A stretch of DNA of 64,000 bases. Source: Frateuria_A sp035943815. GTDB lineage: Bacteria > Pseudomonadota > Gammaproteobacteria > Xanthomonadales > Rhodanobacteraceae. Location: positions 9,620-73,619 of the forward strand of contig NZ_DASZBU010000011.1 of NCBI RefSeq assembly GCF_035943815.1. Direction: 5' to 3'. This document shows positions 8,644 to 18,079 of the stretch, one piece after another. The notes beneath the pieces were generated by a model, which was given only the letters and a program-made list of their open reading frames with translations, searched no databases and had not been told where the DNA came from. A program made the translations under genes and the position numbers. Every line of letters starts with the position of its first letter. Position 1 is the first letter of the stretch.

Positions 8644-10362
8644 CTAGTGCTGATGGCGGATCCAGCTCTCGGCAGCGCACAAGTCGAATATCCGCATGAA
8701 CCGGTCGTCCCGGGCGGCCAGGTCGCGGTCGAAGAACTTCCGTAGGGCATCGGCGTCGAGAAGCCCTTTCCCCTCGAGCTGGCCCGTCAGCAGGTACTCC
8801 CTGAGGAGGTTCTTGTTCTGGCGGTAGACCGCCCCGGAGTAATTCATGAAAGTCCCTTTGCTCCGGCGATGCAGGATATCCGGGGGCAGGGTGTCCCCGA
8901 ACGCGTCCCGGGCGACAGCGCGATTTCGACCCTCGGCAATCCACATCCAGCTTGGAACCCTCAGGCAGGCTTCCAGAACAGGCTGGGACAGCAGCGGCAT
9001 GCGCAAATGTCGCCGTGCGCCGCGCGCCAGCCCGTCCCTGAAGACCTGGGTGCCGGCGAGATCGAAGATGCGTTCGCGGTCTCCGGGCAGCGCGTCGCGT
9101 GGCGTAGCAAACCAGGGGTGGGGTTCGAGCATTTCATGCGCGAGCGTGGCGGACAGGAACGACACGTCCGGCTTTCGCGGTGGCTTCGGCGGAGCGAGCA
9201 GCTTCCTCAGAGCCAACTTGCCCGCTTTCCAGAAGGTGCATTGATGGAGTTCGGCGAGGTTGCGGACCGCACGGATGCCCGCGATCGTTCCGCGCTCCCT
9301 GAGGGCATCGACAGCGGGTGCCGCGGTCCGGGTGTAGCAGAAGACGGTATCGCCGCCACCGCCGGAGAAGAAGCTGTTGACGCCAAGTCGCGTGCCCATC
9401 GCCTCGCTCAGTTCATTGGCGGCGTGCTGCAAAAACCAAGTGCTCGGGGCGACCGTGTCCGGAGGCGGGCGAAAATCGAGCGGCGTTCTAGTGAAGCCGA
9501 GCCGTTCGACATGAAGCTCCACATCCAGAACATCCGCCATCAGCGACGCGTATCTCCGTTCGTCGGCGCCGGGTACAGGCGTGACCAAATTGCAGCACGC
9601 CACGCGCGCGGTCGTGTCTTGAAGGCAAGAGGCCACAATGGAGGAGTCCAATCCCCCGGAGAGCTCCAGCAGAAGAGATTGATCCGTGTCAGCCCACCGC
9701 TTCACCGCGAATGACACGGCGCGGCGAACATCGATCTCAGCTTGATGCCGATCGCGGTGCCTGCATTGCCGAGAGACAAAGGTCCATGGAGACCACGCCA
9801 ATTCCGTAGAGTGCCGGTTTCCACATAGGTTGAGCTGGCAACCGGGTAGTAGTTCGCGCAGGTCGACAAGGCCGGTGCGGCCAGCCTTATGGTGTGGATA
9901 AACCAGGTTGTTGCGGATGAAGTCCCAGTCGATCTCCCTGCTGTAAAGGCCCAACTGCGTCGCGATCGATATGTCGGAGGTGATGAAACGCTCGCGAAGC
10001 GAATAGATGCAGTTGACACCGCCAGATGGGTCGCGCATGACCGTAGCGGCATCGGAGCCGTCTCCGGGCGGATGAAGCAGCAGGTATTCGCCCCAGAACT
10101 CCTCCATGAGGAACTCGGCAAGCTTGTGTCTGGCAGGAAGATTGGATAGATCCAAACTCTCATCTGGAGTCTTTCCCTCGCGAGGGAAGATGTGGCCGAT
10201 CAGCACGCCACCGGATGCCAGCGAACGTACAGGCGTGTCTTCGGCGGTATACAGATCGATGCGCCCCAAGGTTAGGCGGTGTTGAAGCCCAAGCGCTCGA
10301 AGCCTCTCTCCGTCGCCGCTTCCCTGGCAACGCCCGTCGAGCAAGGCGATGTATCGATACAT
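8644..10362 (-). CDS. Lasso peptide macrolactam synthetase (asparagine synthetase-like), 572 aa
   Basis: ATP-dependent enzyme that adenylates the ring-acceptor carboxylate and joins it to the core N-terminal amine. The PP-loop motif SGGLDSS begins at Ser235, and the rest follows the asparagine synthetase B fold (VNSFFSGGGGDTVFC, RMPLLSQPVLEACLRVP). The N-terminal glutaminase-like domain lacks the Cys2 nucleophile (it starts MYRY), as expected for lasso cyclases, which use no glutamine ammonia. The start ATG overlaps the stop of the upstream B gene by one base (TGATG), so the two are translationally coupled. The in-frame N-terminal extension is the shadow of gene B and is excluded. Confidence 0.92.
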   Translation of the reverse strand: MYRYIALLDGRCQGSGDGERLRALGLQHRLTLGRIDLYTAEDTPVRSLASGGVLIGHIFPREGKTPDESLDLSNLPARHKLAEFLMEEFWGEYLLLHPPGDGSDAATVMRDPSGGVNCIYSLRERFITSDISIATQLGLYSREIDWDFIRNNLVYPHHKAGRTGLVDLRELLPGCQLNLCGNRHSTELAWSPWTFVSRQCRHRDRHQAEIDVRRAVSFAVKRWADTDQSLLLELSGGLDSSIVASCLQDTTARVACCNLVTPVPGADERRYASLMADVLDVELHVERLGFTRTPLDFRPPPDTVAPSTWFLQHAANELSEAMGTRLGVNSFFSGGGGDTVFCYTRTAAPAVDALRERGTIAGIRAVRNLAELHQCTFWKAGKLALRKLLAPPKPPRKPDVSFLSATLAHEMLEPHPWFATPRDALPGDRERIFDLAGTQVFRDGLARGARRHLRMPLLSQPVLEACLRVPSWMWIAEGRNRAVARDAFGDTLPPDILHRRSKGTFMNYSGAVYRQNKNLLREYLLTGQLEGKGLLDADALRKFFDRDLAARDDRFMRIFDLCAAESWIRHQH

Positions 10363-11039
10363 CACACGACCCGTATCGGTGTGTGAGAGGCGACATTGCC
10401 GACGGTATCGTTCAGGACGAGGTCGTCGACCTGCACCCAGCAATGCGCTGAGAAGGGATCGATGGCGATGCCGAAGACGACGTGCGTGGGGACTCGTCTT
10501 CTGAGCAGGAATCTCGCCATCGCAATGGAATCCAGCAGGCACCGCATTTCGATCGGTACGTAAAGTCGCGCACGGCGAAACGCAGCGGCCGCATCCCAGA
10601 CGCGCCGCTCTGGAAATTCTGCGAGCGGCTCGCTTCTCGCTGCCTGGGCGTGTCTATCCGCCGTAAGGCCATCGAGGATGCTCTTGAGAGTGGAGATCTT
10701 CAGGGCTATTCGCGTGACGAGGACGGTCACAAAAACTTCTATCAGTTCGGACACGCGAAGATTCCGCGACTGGCTTGTCGCCTCCATGGCGCTGCGGGTG
10801 GCTGGCTTGGCGTCTGGACGGCTGCCGGCCGCAATGTCCGTTTGCTCAACCAGAATGGAGCGTTTGATCAGATCGCTCCTATCGGTGTCCGAACATCCCG
10901 CCCCATCCAGATACGCGGTCAGCGCCTGCTCCAAGGGGCATGGCAGATGGAAGTAGCGATCCTTGCCGACGTCCAGGAAGACCAGTCGCTCACCTACCCG
11001 GCAGTACGAGAGGTCGTCTCGCAAAACATAGTGAGCCAT
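10362..11039 (-). CDS. Lasso leader-binding RRE / transglutaminase-like leader peptidase fusion (B protein), 225 aa
   Basis: Binds the leader of the precursor and cuts it off. Residues 1-80 form a PqqD-like RRE (YVLRDDLSYCRVGERLVFLDV). Residues 95-225 form the transglutaminase-like cysteine protease with candidate triad Cys167 (EMRCLLDS), His199 (SAHCWVQ) and Asp211 (LVLND). Proteobacterial lasso loci usually carry B1 and B2 fused like this. It lies downstream of the precursor gene and its hairpin, and overlaps the cyclase start. No lasso exporter gene (D type) follows, as is usual for isopeptidase-containing loci. Confidence 0.9.
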   Translation of the reverse strand: MAHYVLRDDLSYCRVGERLVFLDVGKDRYFHLPCPLEQALTAYLDGAGCSDTDRSDLIKRSILVEQTDIAAGSRPDAKPATRSAMEATSQSRNLRVSELIEVFVTVLVTRIALKISTLKSILDGLTADRHAQAARSEPLAEFPERRVWDAAAAFRRARLYVPIEMRCLLDSIAMARFLLRRRVPTHVVFGIAIDPFSAHCWVQVDDLVLNDTVGNVASHTPIRVV

Positions 11040-11053
11040 TCGTTATCCCCCAG

Positions 11054-11084
11054 AAAAAAAGGGACGCGCCCTTCGGCGCGTCCC
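11054..11084 (-). terminator. Hairpin plus T-tract between lasso precursor and B gene
   Basis: On the minus strand a perfect 10-bp stem (GGGACGCGCC, loop GAAG, GGCGCGTCCC) is followed by seven T. This is a full intrinsic terminator placed directly after the precursor stop and 15 bp before the B start. In lasso loci such an element makes the precursor transcript abundant and allows limited read-through into B and C; it may also stabilise the 3-prime end. Confidence 0.85.
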
Positions 11085-11091
11085 TTGGGCT

Positions 11092-11235
11092 TTAGTCTTG
11101 CGAAATGCCCATGGGGGCGAAGCCACCGATCACTTCGTTCGTCAGCGGCCCGCCCTTCGTCTCCGCGCTGGCGATGCCGAGCTCGATGACGTCTTCCTGC
11201 GCGTTGGTGCGAGTTGCGTTGTCGTTCGTGTTCAT
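11092..11235 (-). CDS. Xanthomonin-like lasso peptide precursor, 47 aa
   Basis: The gene encodes a 27-residue leader (MNTNDNATRTNAQEDVIELG, then IASAETK) and a 20-residue core, GGPLTNEVIGGF then APMGISQD. Thr26 is the conserved penultimate leader residue, and cleavage after Lys27 gives Gly1. The first acidic core residue is Glu7, which predicts a seven-residue Gly1-Glu7 macrolactam ring. From memory, xanthomonins begin GGPLAGEEIGGF, so the ring frame, Ile9 and the GGF loop are shared, while positions 5, 6 and 8 and the tail differ. AGGAG lies seven bases before the ATG. B and C genes follow on the same strand. The mature tail may be trimmed, since xanthomonins occur as shortened forms. Confidence 0.93.
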   Translation of the reverse strand: MNTNDNATRTNAQEDVIELGIASAETKGGPLTNEVIGGFAPMGISQD

Positions 11236-11252
11236 CTCAGTTCTCCTGCTCA

Positions 11253-11273
11253 CGTCATGGCGGTCCCATGACG
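11253..11273. promoter_or_regulatory. CGTCATGG-N5-CCATGACG dyad in precursor 5-prime region
   Basis: A perfect 8-bp inverted repeat with a five-base spacer lies 18-38 bases upstream of the precursor ATG. It could be a GntR-dimer operator or an mRNA hairpin close to the ribosome binding site. I cannot decide between these from sequence alone. Confidence 0.45.
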
Positions 11274-11304
11274 CAGGCAGCGTACGAGGCGAAAAATTTG
11301 GTTC

Positions 11305-11331
11305 TCAAATGATTTTTGCGCTGTCATTTGA
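11305..11331. promoter_or_regulatory. TCAAATGA-N11-TCATTTGA dyad upstream of the lasso precursor
   Basis: A perfect 8-bp inverted repeat, AT-rich in a GC-rich genome, sits 70-96 bases before the precursor start. Its left arm (11305-11312) overlaps a possible minus-strand -35 element (TTGAGA). It lies in the 356-bp interval shared with the divergent GntR gene, so it is a plausible operator for that regulator. Confidence 0.45.
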
Positions 11332-11591
11332 AGATTGTTCGGGAGCGTGATTTAGGTCCCGCAATGTGAGCATGACTCGAAGCATCTTGCGATTCCGCCG
11401 CGCCGGATTAACATCCCTCGCTTGAGGGAACCGGCCACAACAATACGGCTCCAGTGGCGTACTGCTTTGGCCCCCCGCTTCCAGGCTCAGAGATTCTTGA
11501 CGTCCATCGAAAGTCGAAATTTCTTGCTGGAGACCGGATCCTTGTACGCTCCGGCCCAGGAGCCAACCATCCGCTGACATGGAGTCGAGCT

Positions 11592-12218
11592 ATGGATGCG
11601 ATCCACTCCAAGAGCGTCTTCGTGTACCGGCAGGTCAGGCGCGCCCTGCGATCAGGGAGCTATGCGCCCGGGCAGCGAATCGATCCGGCCAGGCTCGCCG
11701 CGGAGTTCAAAACCAGCCCCACGCCGGTCCGGTTCGCGCTGTATCGCCTGGTCGGCGAAGCCCTGGTCGTCGATCACGCCCGCAGCGGATTGCATGTGCC
11801 CTTGTTTACCGAAGTCGCCCTGCGCGATCTCTACGATTGGATGGAATGCCTGTTGTTGATGGCATGCGATATCGGCGCGGCGCCGGCAACTCGAAAACCG
11901 GAGCCGCTGGAAATTTCCGCCGATGGCGATCAGGTCAACCTGACCTGGCAATTGTTCGACGCGATCGCCCGCGCGACGTCCCACACGTGCTTGCACCAAG
12001 CGGTGAAGCAGGCCAACGACCGGCTGGCGCCGATCCGTCGGGCGACGCAAGGCTTGTTCGACCGCGGCCTCGAAGAGCTTTCGCAATTGCATCGGCTTTG
12101 GCAGGCCAGCGACATGCCGGCCTTGAAGTCTGCGGTGCGCGAGTACCACGAGCTCCGGAAGCAAAGGGTTCCCTATATCGTGGCCCTGTTGAGCGACCGC
12201 GGCGATTACCTCAACTAG
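11592..12218 (+). CDS. GntR-family transcriptional regulator, 208 aa
   Basis: The N-terminal winged helix reads VYRQVRRALRSGSYAPGQRI, then ARLAAEFKTSPTPVRFALYRLVGEALV, the normal GntR HTH with its wing (DHARSGLHVP). A helical effector/dimerisation domain of the FadR/FCD type (about residues 85-208) follows; its metal-binding residues are not clear. ATG 11592 is preceded by GGAG; the frame is open further upstream but shows no domain. The gene diverges from the lasso precursor, with two dyads between them, so it probably controls the lasso operon. The effector is unknown; it might sense the peptide or its degradation product. Confidence 0.82.
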   Translation: MDAIHSKSVFVYRQVRRALRSGSYAPGQRIDPARLAAEFKTSPTPVRFALYRLVGEALVVDHARSGLHVPLFTEVALRDLYDWMECLLLMACDIGAAPATRKPEPLEISADGDQVNLTWQLFDAIARATSHTCLHQAVKQANDRLAPIRRATQGLFDRGLEELSQLHRLWQASDMPALKSAVREYHELRKQRVPYIVALLSDRGDYLN

Positions 12219-12372
12219 GCGCCGTCGCGCTCCTTCTCCGGCGGGCGTGCAGCGCTTGCTCGGCGCGCGGCCCGGTACCCGACTGCGAAGGCGGACGGCT
12301 CGCGCTAGGATGCCCCGGCGACGCGGTCACCCCTGCGGCCGTCATCGCCCCTATCTCCCGACAAGGAACGCC

Positions 12373-12410
12373 ATGAGCACGCATCGCGCAACACGGCGGA
12401 GTGCCCGCCG

Positions 12411-12414
<4 letters not shown>
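12373..12414 (+). CDS. 13-codon upstream ORF overlapping the ABC ATPase start
   Basis: ATG 12373 follows a good AAGGAA ribosome site and encodes MSTHRATRRSARR, ending in a TGA that overlaps the ATPase ATG (ATGA at 12411). The ATPase ATG itself has no clear ribosome site. The short frame may therefore deliver ribosomes by coupling. Whether the Arg-rich peptide matters is unknown. Confidence 0.4.
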
Positions 12415-13366
<952 letters not shown>

Positions 13367-13367
<1 letters not shown>

Positions 13368-14128
13368 TGAACTGGTACGCCATCGCCGCCATCTACAAGT
13401 TCGAGATGGCCCGCACGCGGCGCACGCTGATGCAGTCGATCGCCTCGCCCGTGCTCTCGACCTCGCTGTACTTCGTGGTGTTCGGCTCGGCCATCGGCTC
13501 GCGCATCACTTCCGTGGAAGGGGTGAGCTACGGCGCCTTCATCATTCCCGGGCTGATCATGCTGTCGCTGCTGATGCAGAGCGTGTCGAACGCCTCGTTC
13601 GGGATCTACTTCCCCAAGTTCACCGGCACCATCTACGAGATCCACTCGGCGCCGGTGTCGTTCGTGGAGATCGTCGCCGGTTACGTCGGTGCGGCCGCGA
13701 CCAAGTCGGTGATCGTGGGTTTGATCATCCTGGCCACGGCGCGGCTGTTCGTCGACTACCACATCGCCCATCCCCTGCTGATGGTCGCGTTCCTGCTGCT
13801 CACCGCGATCACCTTCAGCCTGTTCGGTTTCATCATCGGCATCTGGGCGGACAACTTCGAGAAGCTGCAGGTGATACCGCTCCTGGTGATCACGCCGTTG
13901 ACCTTCCTGGGCGGCAGCTTCTACTCCATCCACATGCTGCCGCCGCTGTGGCAGAAGGTGACCCTGCTCAACCCGGTGGTCTACCTGGTGAGCGGTTTCC
14001 GCTGGAGCTTCTACGACCTGGCGGACGTCGGCGTCGACGCCAGCCTGGCGGCGATCGCCGGCTTTCTCGTCGCCTGCCTGATCGCCATCGGCTGGATCTT
14101 CCGCACGGGCTACAAGCTCAAGAGCTGA
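13367..14128 (+). CDS. ABC-2 type transporter permease, 253 aa
   Basis: Six hydrophobic segments, with the ABC-2 pattern at the end: FLGGSFYSIHMLPPLWQKV followed by NPVVYLVSGFRW, the typical YadH/NodJ-like signature. It is translationally coupled to the ATPase and forms the membrane part of the same exporter in the inner membrane. No periplasmic adaptor or outer-membrane partner is next to it. The substrate is unknown. Confidence 0.9.
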
Positions 14129-14472
14129 AGCGGGCGCGCGATGCTGCCGGGCAGGTCCTCGACTGCCCGCTGCATTACAAGAAGCGGATTACCTGATACC
14201 CGGGCGCTGCAGCATGGCGGCAGCGCGGAACGGAAGCAGCCCAGGAAAGTCAGGCATCCGGCCAGCACGCGACGTAACTTGCATCCCGGCATCGACAGAA
14301 CAGGCCAATGGCGAGTGATCGACGCGGGGCCGTGACTGGCTTGGCAGTATTCCCTCGTCCTGCCTTGGGATAGGCGCGGACGCGGTACTCTTCGCACTGG
14401 TGCCATGCCCAAGCCCGGGGTCCGTCGATCGTGAGTTGTCGCAAGTGAGCTTCAGTGTGCGTGACGGGCTTG
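14129..14472. other. 344-bp intergenic stretch without a recognisable gene
   Basis: No protein-like ORF is seen on either strand. The stretch probably holds the transporter terminator and the promoter of the GH30 gene. I could not pick a convincing hairpin with T-tract or a clear promoter. Confidence 0.4.
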
Positions 14473-16038
14473 ATGCGCGCCATGGATGAGCGCAAGGGTG
14501 TTCCCGGCTGGATGGTGGCCGCGTCCGTGGCGTTGCTGACCGTGTTTGCCCTGGCGTCTTCTTATGCGTTCCGGCGCACGCCGCCGCCGATGGTCAGGCT
14601 GCAGGAGCCGCCGCCGGCTCCCCCGGTGCTGTTCCCGGTCCAGGTGTGGCTCAGCACGGCCGACCGCCGGCTGCGCCTGGCGCGCCAGCCCGACGTCGAG
14701 ATGGCCAGGCACGAAGTCCAGCCGGGCGACGTGATCGTCGATACCCACAGCACCTACCAGTCCATGGTCGGTTTCGGGGCGGCGCTGACCGACGCCTCGG
14801 CCTGGCTGCTCCAGAACCGGATGGATGCGCGGCAGCGCGGCGCCTTGCTGCACGAATTGTTCGGCCCACCGCCGGGACTGAATCTGGACATGACGCGGCT
14901 GACCATCGGCGCGTCGGATTTCTCGCCGCAGCCCTACACCCTGGACGACCTGCCCACCGGGCAAGTCGACCCGTCATTGGAGCACTTCAACGTCACGGCC
15001 AATCTGCGCGACGTGATACCGGCGGTGCGGGAGATACTGGCGATCAATCCACAGCTGCGCATCATCGCCTCCCCGTGGAGCGCGCCCGCATGGATGAAGT
15101 CCAGCAACAACCTGATCGGCGGGGACTTGCTGGGGCAGTTCGAAAGCGCCTATGCGGACTACCTGGTCAAGTACGTCGATACCCTGCGCGGATACGGCAT
15201 CCCGATCTTCGCCCTGACCGTGCAGAACGAGCCAGGCTTCGTGCCGGAGACCTACCCGGGCATGGCGTTGCCCGCGGCCGCCCGGGCGCGCCTGATCGGC
15301 CAGTATCTCGGCCCGGCGCTGGCGCGGCGTACGCCCAGGACGCTGATCCTCGGCTGGGACCACAACTGGGATGAGCCGGGCCAGCCCTCGACCGTGCTTG
15401 GCGACCCCGACGCCGCGCGCTACATCAGCGGTATCGCCTGGCACTGCTACAGCGGCACGCCATCGACGCAGGGCGACGTCCATCGCGCCTACCCGAAGAA
15501 GGACGCCTACATCACCGAGTGCTCGGGCGGCGATTGGGAATCGGCGCGCAACGGCGAATTGATGTGGTTCGCCCGCGACCTGCTGCTGGCAGGCGTCCGG
15601 CAATGGGCGCGCGGGGTGGTGTACTGGAACCTGGTGCTGGACGATCAGCACGGCCCGCATTTGGGCGGCTGCGACCTGTGCAAGGGCCTGGTCACCATCG
15701 ATTCGCGCACCGGCGAGGTCAGCCGCAATGACGAGTACTACGCCTTCGCGCACTTCAGCCGGTTCGTGCCGCGCGGGGCCGTGCGGGTAGGCTCCAGCGA
15801 GCCGGACCCGCAGATCAACGACGTAGCCTTCCAGGACCCCTCCGATGGGACGATCACGCTGGTGATGGTGAACAGCCATACGGACGCGCGTCGCATCGCG
15901 GTGTCGGAAGGCCAGAGCCGCTTCGAGTACGAGCTGCCGGCGCAGAGCGTGGCCACCTTCGTGTGGAACCAGGACCCTGCGCGCGCGTGGCTGCACCGGT
16001 TCCTGCGCTGGCTGGACATCCGCCCGACCATCCGATGA
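14473..16038 (+). CDS. GH30-family glycoside hydrolase, membrane-anchored, 521 aa
   Basis: Retaining glycosidase of the glucosylceramidase/beta-glycanase family. A single N-terminal membrane segment (VAASVALLTVFALASSYAF) tethers it so that the catalytic domain faces the periplasm. The family pattern GFGAALTDASAWLL opens the barrel. The acid/base is Glu253 in QNEPGF and the nucleophile Glu349 in TECSGG. The C-terminal beta-sandwich is present (VMVNSHTDARRIAVSEG). Possible starts are GTG 14455, ATG 14473 and ATG 14482; none has a strong ribosome site. The natural substrate (glucan, xylan or a sphingolipid) cannot be told from these motifs. Confidence 0.85.
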   Translation: MRAMDERKGVPGWMVAASVALLTVFALASSYAFRRTPPPMVRLQEPPPAPPVLFPVQVWLSTADRRLRLARQPDVEMARHEVQPGDVIVDTHSTYQSMVGFGAALTDASAWLLQNRMDARQRGALLHELFGPPPGLNLDMTRLTIGASDFSPQPYTLDDLPTGQVDPSLEHFNVTANLRDVIPAVREILAINPQLRIIASPWSAPAWMKSSNNLIGGDLLGQFESAYADYLVKYVDTLRGYGIPIFALTVQNEPGFVPETYPGMALPAAARARLIGQYLGPALARRTPRTLILGWDHNWDEPGQPSTVLGDPDAARYISGIAWHCYSGTPSTQGDVHRAYPKKDAYITECSGGDWESARNGELMWFARDLLLAGVRQWARGVVYWNLVLDDQHGPHLGGCDLCKGLVTIDSRTGEVSRNDEYYAFAHFSRFVPRGAVRVGSSEPDPQINDVAFQDPSDGTITLVMVNSHTDARRIAVSEGQSRFEYELPAQSVATFVWNQDPARAWLHRFLRWLDIRPTIR

Positions 16039-16196
16039 TGCTCCGGCCAGCCTGATAATCCGGGAGCCGGCAGTCGAGCCATGAATGCCGTGCAGAGGCG
16101 AGGCTTTCTCTGTTGAAGGCAATGGGCACCGAAGGCTTCGTTCCGATAGGCGCTTCGCGCCGGCCGGCAGTGCGTATTCCTGCCGCGAGGGCGGCG

Positions 16197-18047
16197 CTAG
16201 GACTCGGCCGTTTCGCTGGCTGTGCCCAGATGCATGCCGCGCGAGGCCGGCGCCGACAGGCGCGATCCATCGGATACGGCCGACGGCATCGTCTCGACCG
16301 CCTCGATGTCGGCGATGACACGATTGCGTCCCCCGCGCTTGGCCCGGTACAGCGCGGCGTCGGCCTCCATGCACAATCGCTGCAGCACGTAGCCGCAGGT
16401 GTCGGTGGCCGCCACGCCCACGCTGGCGGACACCGAGACCGTTCCGCCGTTCATGGGCGTACTTTCGATGGCCACGCGGATGTGGTTGGCCGTTTCCATG
16501 CCTTGCTCGCGGGAGCATTCCGGCAGCAGGATGCCGAACTCCTCGCCGCCCAGGCGGCCGAACAGGTCGACCGGACGCAACTGCAGCCGACAGATCGCCA
16601 CCGTGCGCCTGAGCACGGCATCGCCCGCCGCGTGGCCATGGGTGTCGTTGACCTGCTTGAAATGGTCAAGGTCGATCAGCACCAGGCAGGCGTGGGCGCG
16701 CCGCTTCTCGAGCAGGCGCAAGGCGCGGTCGGCCTCGCCCATGAAGTGCTGGTGGTGGACCGTGCCGGTGAGCCCGTCGAGGCTGGACAGCTTCTTGAAG
16801 CGCAGCTGCGAGCGCTTCAACCGGAACAGCCACAGCACGATCGAGGCGATCACCAGCAACAGCAGCGCGATGTACAGCCGGCTGGTTTCCATCGCCTTGG
16901 TCGCCAGCGCCTGCTGCAGGCGCAGGATGCTGTTCTGCTTGCTCAGCGCCTCGGTCTCGAGCTTCTTGGCCAGCACGTGCTGCTGCACCACCTGGTAGGC
17001 CAGGGCGCGGGCACTGACGTCGTCGAGGTAGCCCTTGTCCTGGGCAGTGTATTTTTCGTAGTAGGCAAGTGCCGCCGCCGCATTGCCGCGCTTTTTTTCG
17101 ATCCTGTACAAAATCTCGTAGGCGGCCTTGAGCCATTCGTTGATGTCGTCCCGCCCGCTCATGGCCACCGCCGCGAGCGCGGCCTTTCCCGCTTCATGGT
17201 CGTTGCCTAGTTTTTCGTAGGCCTCGGCGCGCTGCACGTGTGCGGACAAGATTTGTGGCTGGTATTGGCCGGCGCGGATACTGGGGGCGATCTGGTCGAG
17301 TTCATCCAGCGCCTGGCGCGGCTGGTTCTCGTTCAAGAGCAGGCTGACCTGAATCAGTCGAAGCGCGTTGGTGACGATCGGCTGGTGCGCCTGGCTGCAG
17401 ATTTCGATGCCCCGCATGAGTTGTGCATCGCTCGAGGCTAGCCGCTTTCCGTCATAAAGCGCCGCCAAGCGCATGTAGACCGGGCGGCATGGAGACTCTC
17501 CTGCCGGCAAGGTTTCTTCGGCTCTTTGCGCATACTGGACTGCGAGGTCCACCTGTCCGGCCAAGGCCAGCATCTGCGAGAGGTTGATGAGGAGAACGAA
17601 GCGCCCCTGGGTGTCGGTCAGATGGGAAAGCTCGCCGGTTACCCGGTTGGCCAGCTCGAAGGCCTCCTCGTAGCGCCGGTTAATGCCCAGATTGCTTAGA
17701 AGCAGTGCCGAGGCCTTTGCTACCAGCACGGTGTCTCCCGAGTGATCGATTATCTCTCGAAGCTGGGACTCCGACTTGGTGTATTCCCCCCGGTACATGA
17801 TTTCCCAGGCTTCGAGATAACGCAGTCGCCATTGCTCGGCGCGGGACATGGCCGGTGCCTGGCGACGGGCCTGGTCGAGCATTTGCACAAAGCGCGGGTG
17901 GTCTTCCGTCCGCAGACGCTCCGCCTGTTCGAGCAACCTGGAAGAGTCCGTGATGCTTGCTTTGGCGTGGACCGGCTGAGTCAGCACACACCAGACTAGG
18001 GCCGCGAGCACCGGCCATAGAAGGATGTGGCTTCGTAGTCGGAGCAT
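16197..18047 (-). CDS. Diguanylate cyclase with periplasmic TPR-like sensor, 616 aa
   Basis: Makes cyclic di-GMP from two GTP. A signal peptide (to about residue 28, QPVHA) leads into roughly 350 residues of TPR-like helical repeats, then a coiled coil and one membrane segment (YIALLLLVIASIVLWLF, about 395-415). The GGDEF domain has the active motif GGEEF at 500-504 and an inhibitory I-site RPVD at 491-494, so it should be active and product-inhibited. It begins 32 bp after the small borosin-like precursor on the same strand, suggesting cotranscription. The periplasmic repeats may bind a ligand; a link to the methylated peptide is my inference. Confidence 0.9.
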   Translation of the reverse strand: MLRLRSHILLWPVLAALVWCVLTQPVHAKASITDSSRLLEQAERLRTEDHPRFVQMLDQARRQAPAMSRAEQWRLRYLEAWEIMYRGEYTKSESQLREIIDHSGDTVLVAKASALLLSNLGINRRYEEAFELANRVTGELSHLTDTQGRFVLLINLSQMLALAGQVDLAVQYAQRAEETLPAGESPCRPVYMRLAALYDGKRLASSDAQLMRGIEICSQAHQPIVTNALRLIQVSLLLNENQPRQALDELDQIAPSIRAGQYQPQILSAHVQRAEAYEKLGNDHEAGKAALAAVAMSGRDDINEWLKAAYEILYRIEKKRGNAAAALAYYEKYTAQDKGYLDDVSARALAYQVVQQHVLAKKLETEALSKQNSILRLQQALATKAMETSRLYIALLLLVIASIVLWLFRLKRSQLRFKKLSSLDGLTGTVHHQHFMGEADRALRLLEKRRAHACLVLIDLDHFKQVNDTHGHAAGDAVLRRTVAICRLQLRPVDLFGRLGGEEFGILLPECSREQGMETANHIRVAIESTPMNGGTVSVSASVGVAATDTCGYVLQRLCMEADAALYRAKRGGRNRVIADIEAVETMPSAVSDGSRLSAPASRGMHLGTASETAES

Positions 18048-18079
18048 GTCCTTCTGATCCGATCCCCGTTCGGCAATGG

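Noticed and set aside
3147..11600. FecI/FecR sigma/anti-sigma genes or a lasso exporter expected near the receptor
   Set aside because: I looked on both strands between 3.1 and 12.2 kb and found neither; only XRE and GntR regulators are present.
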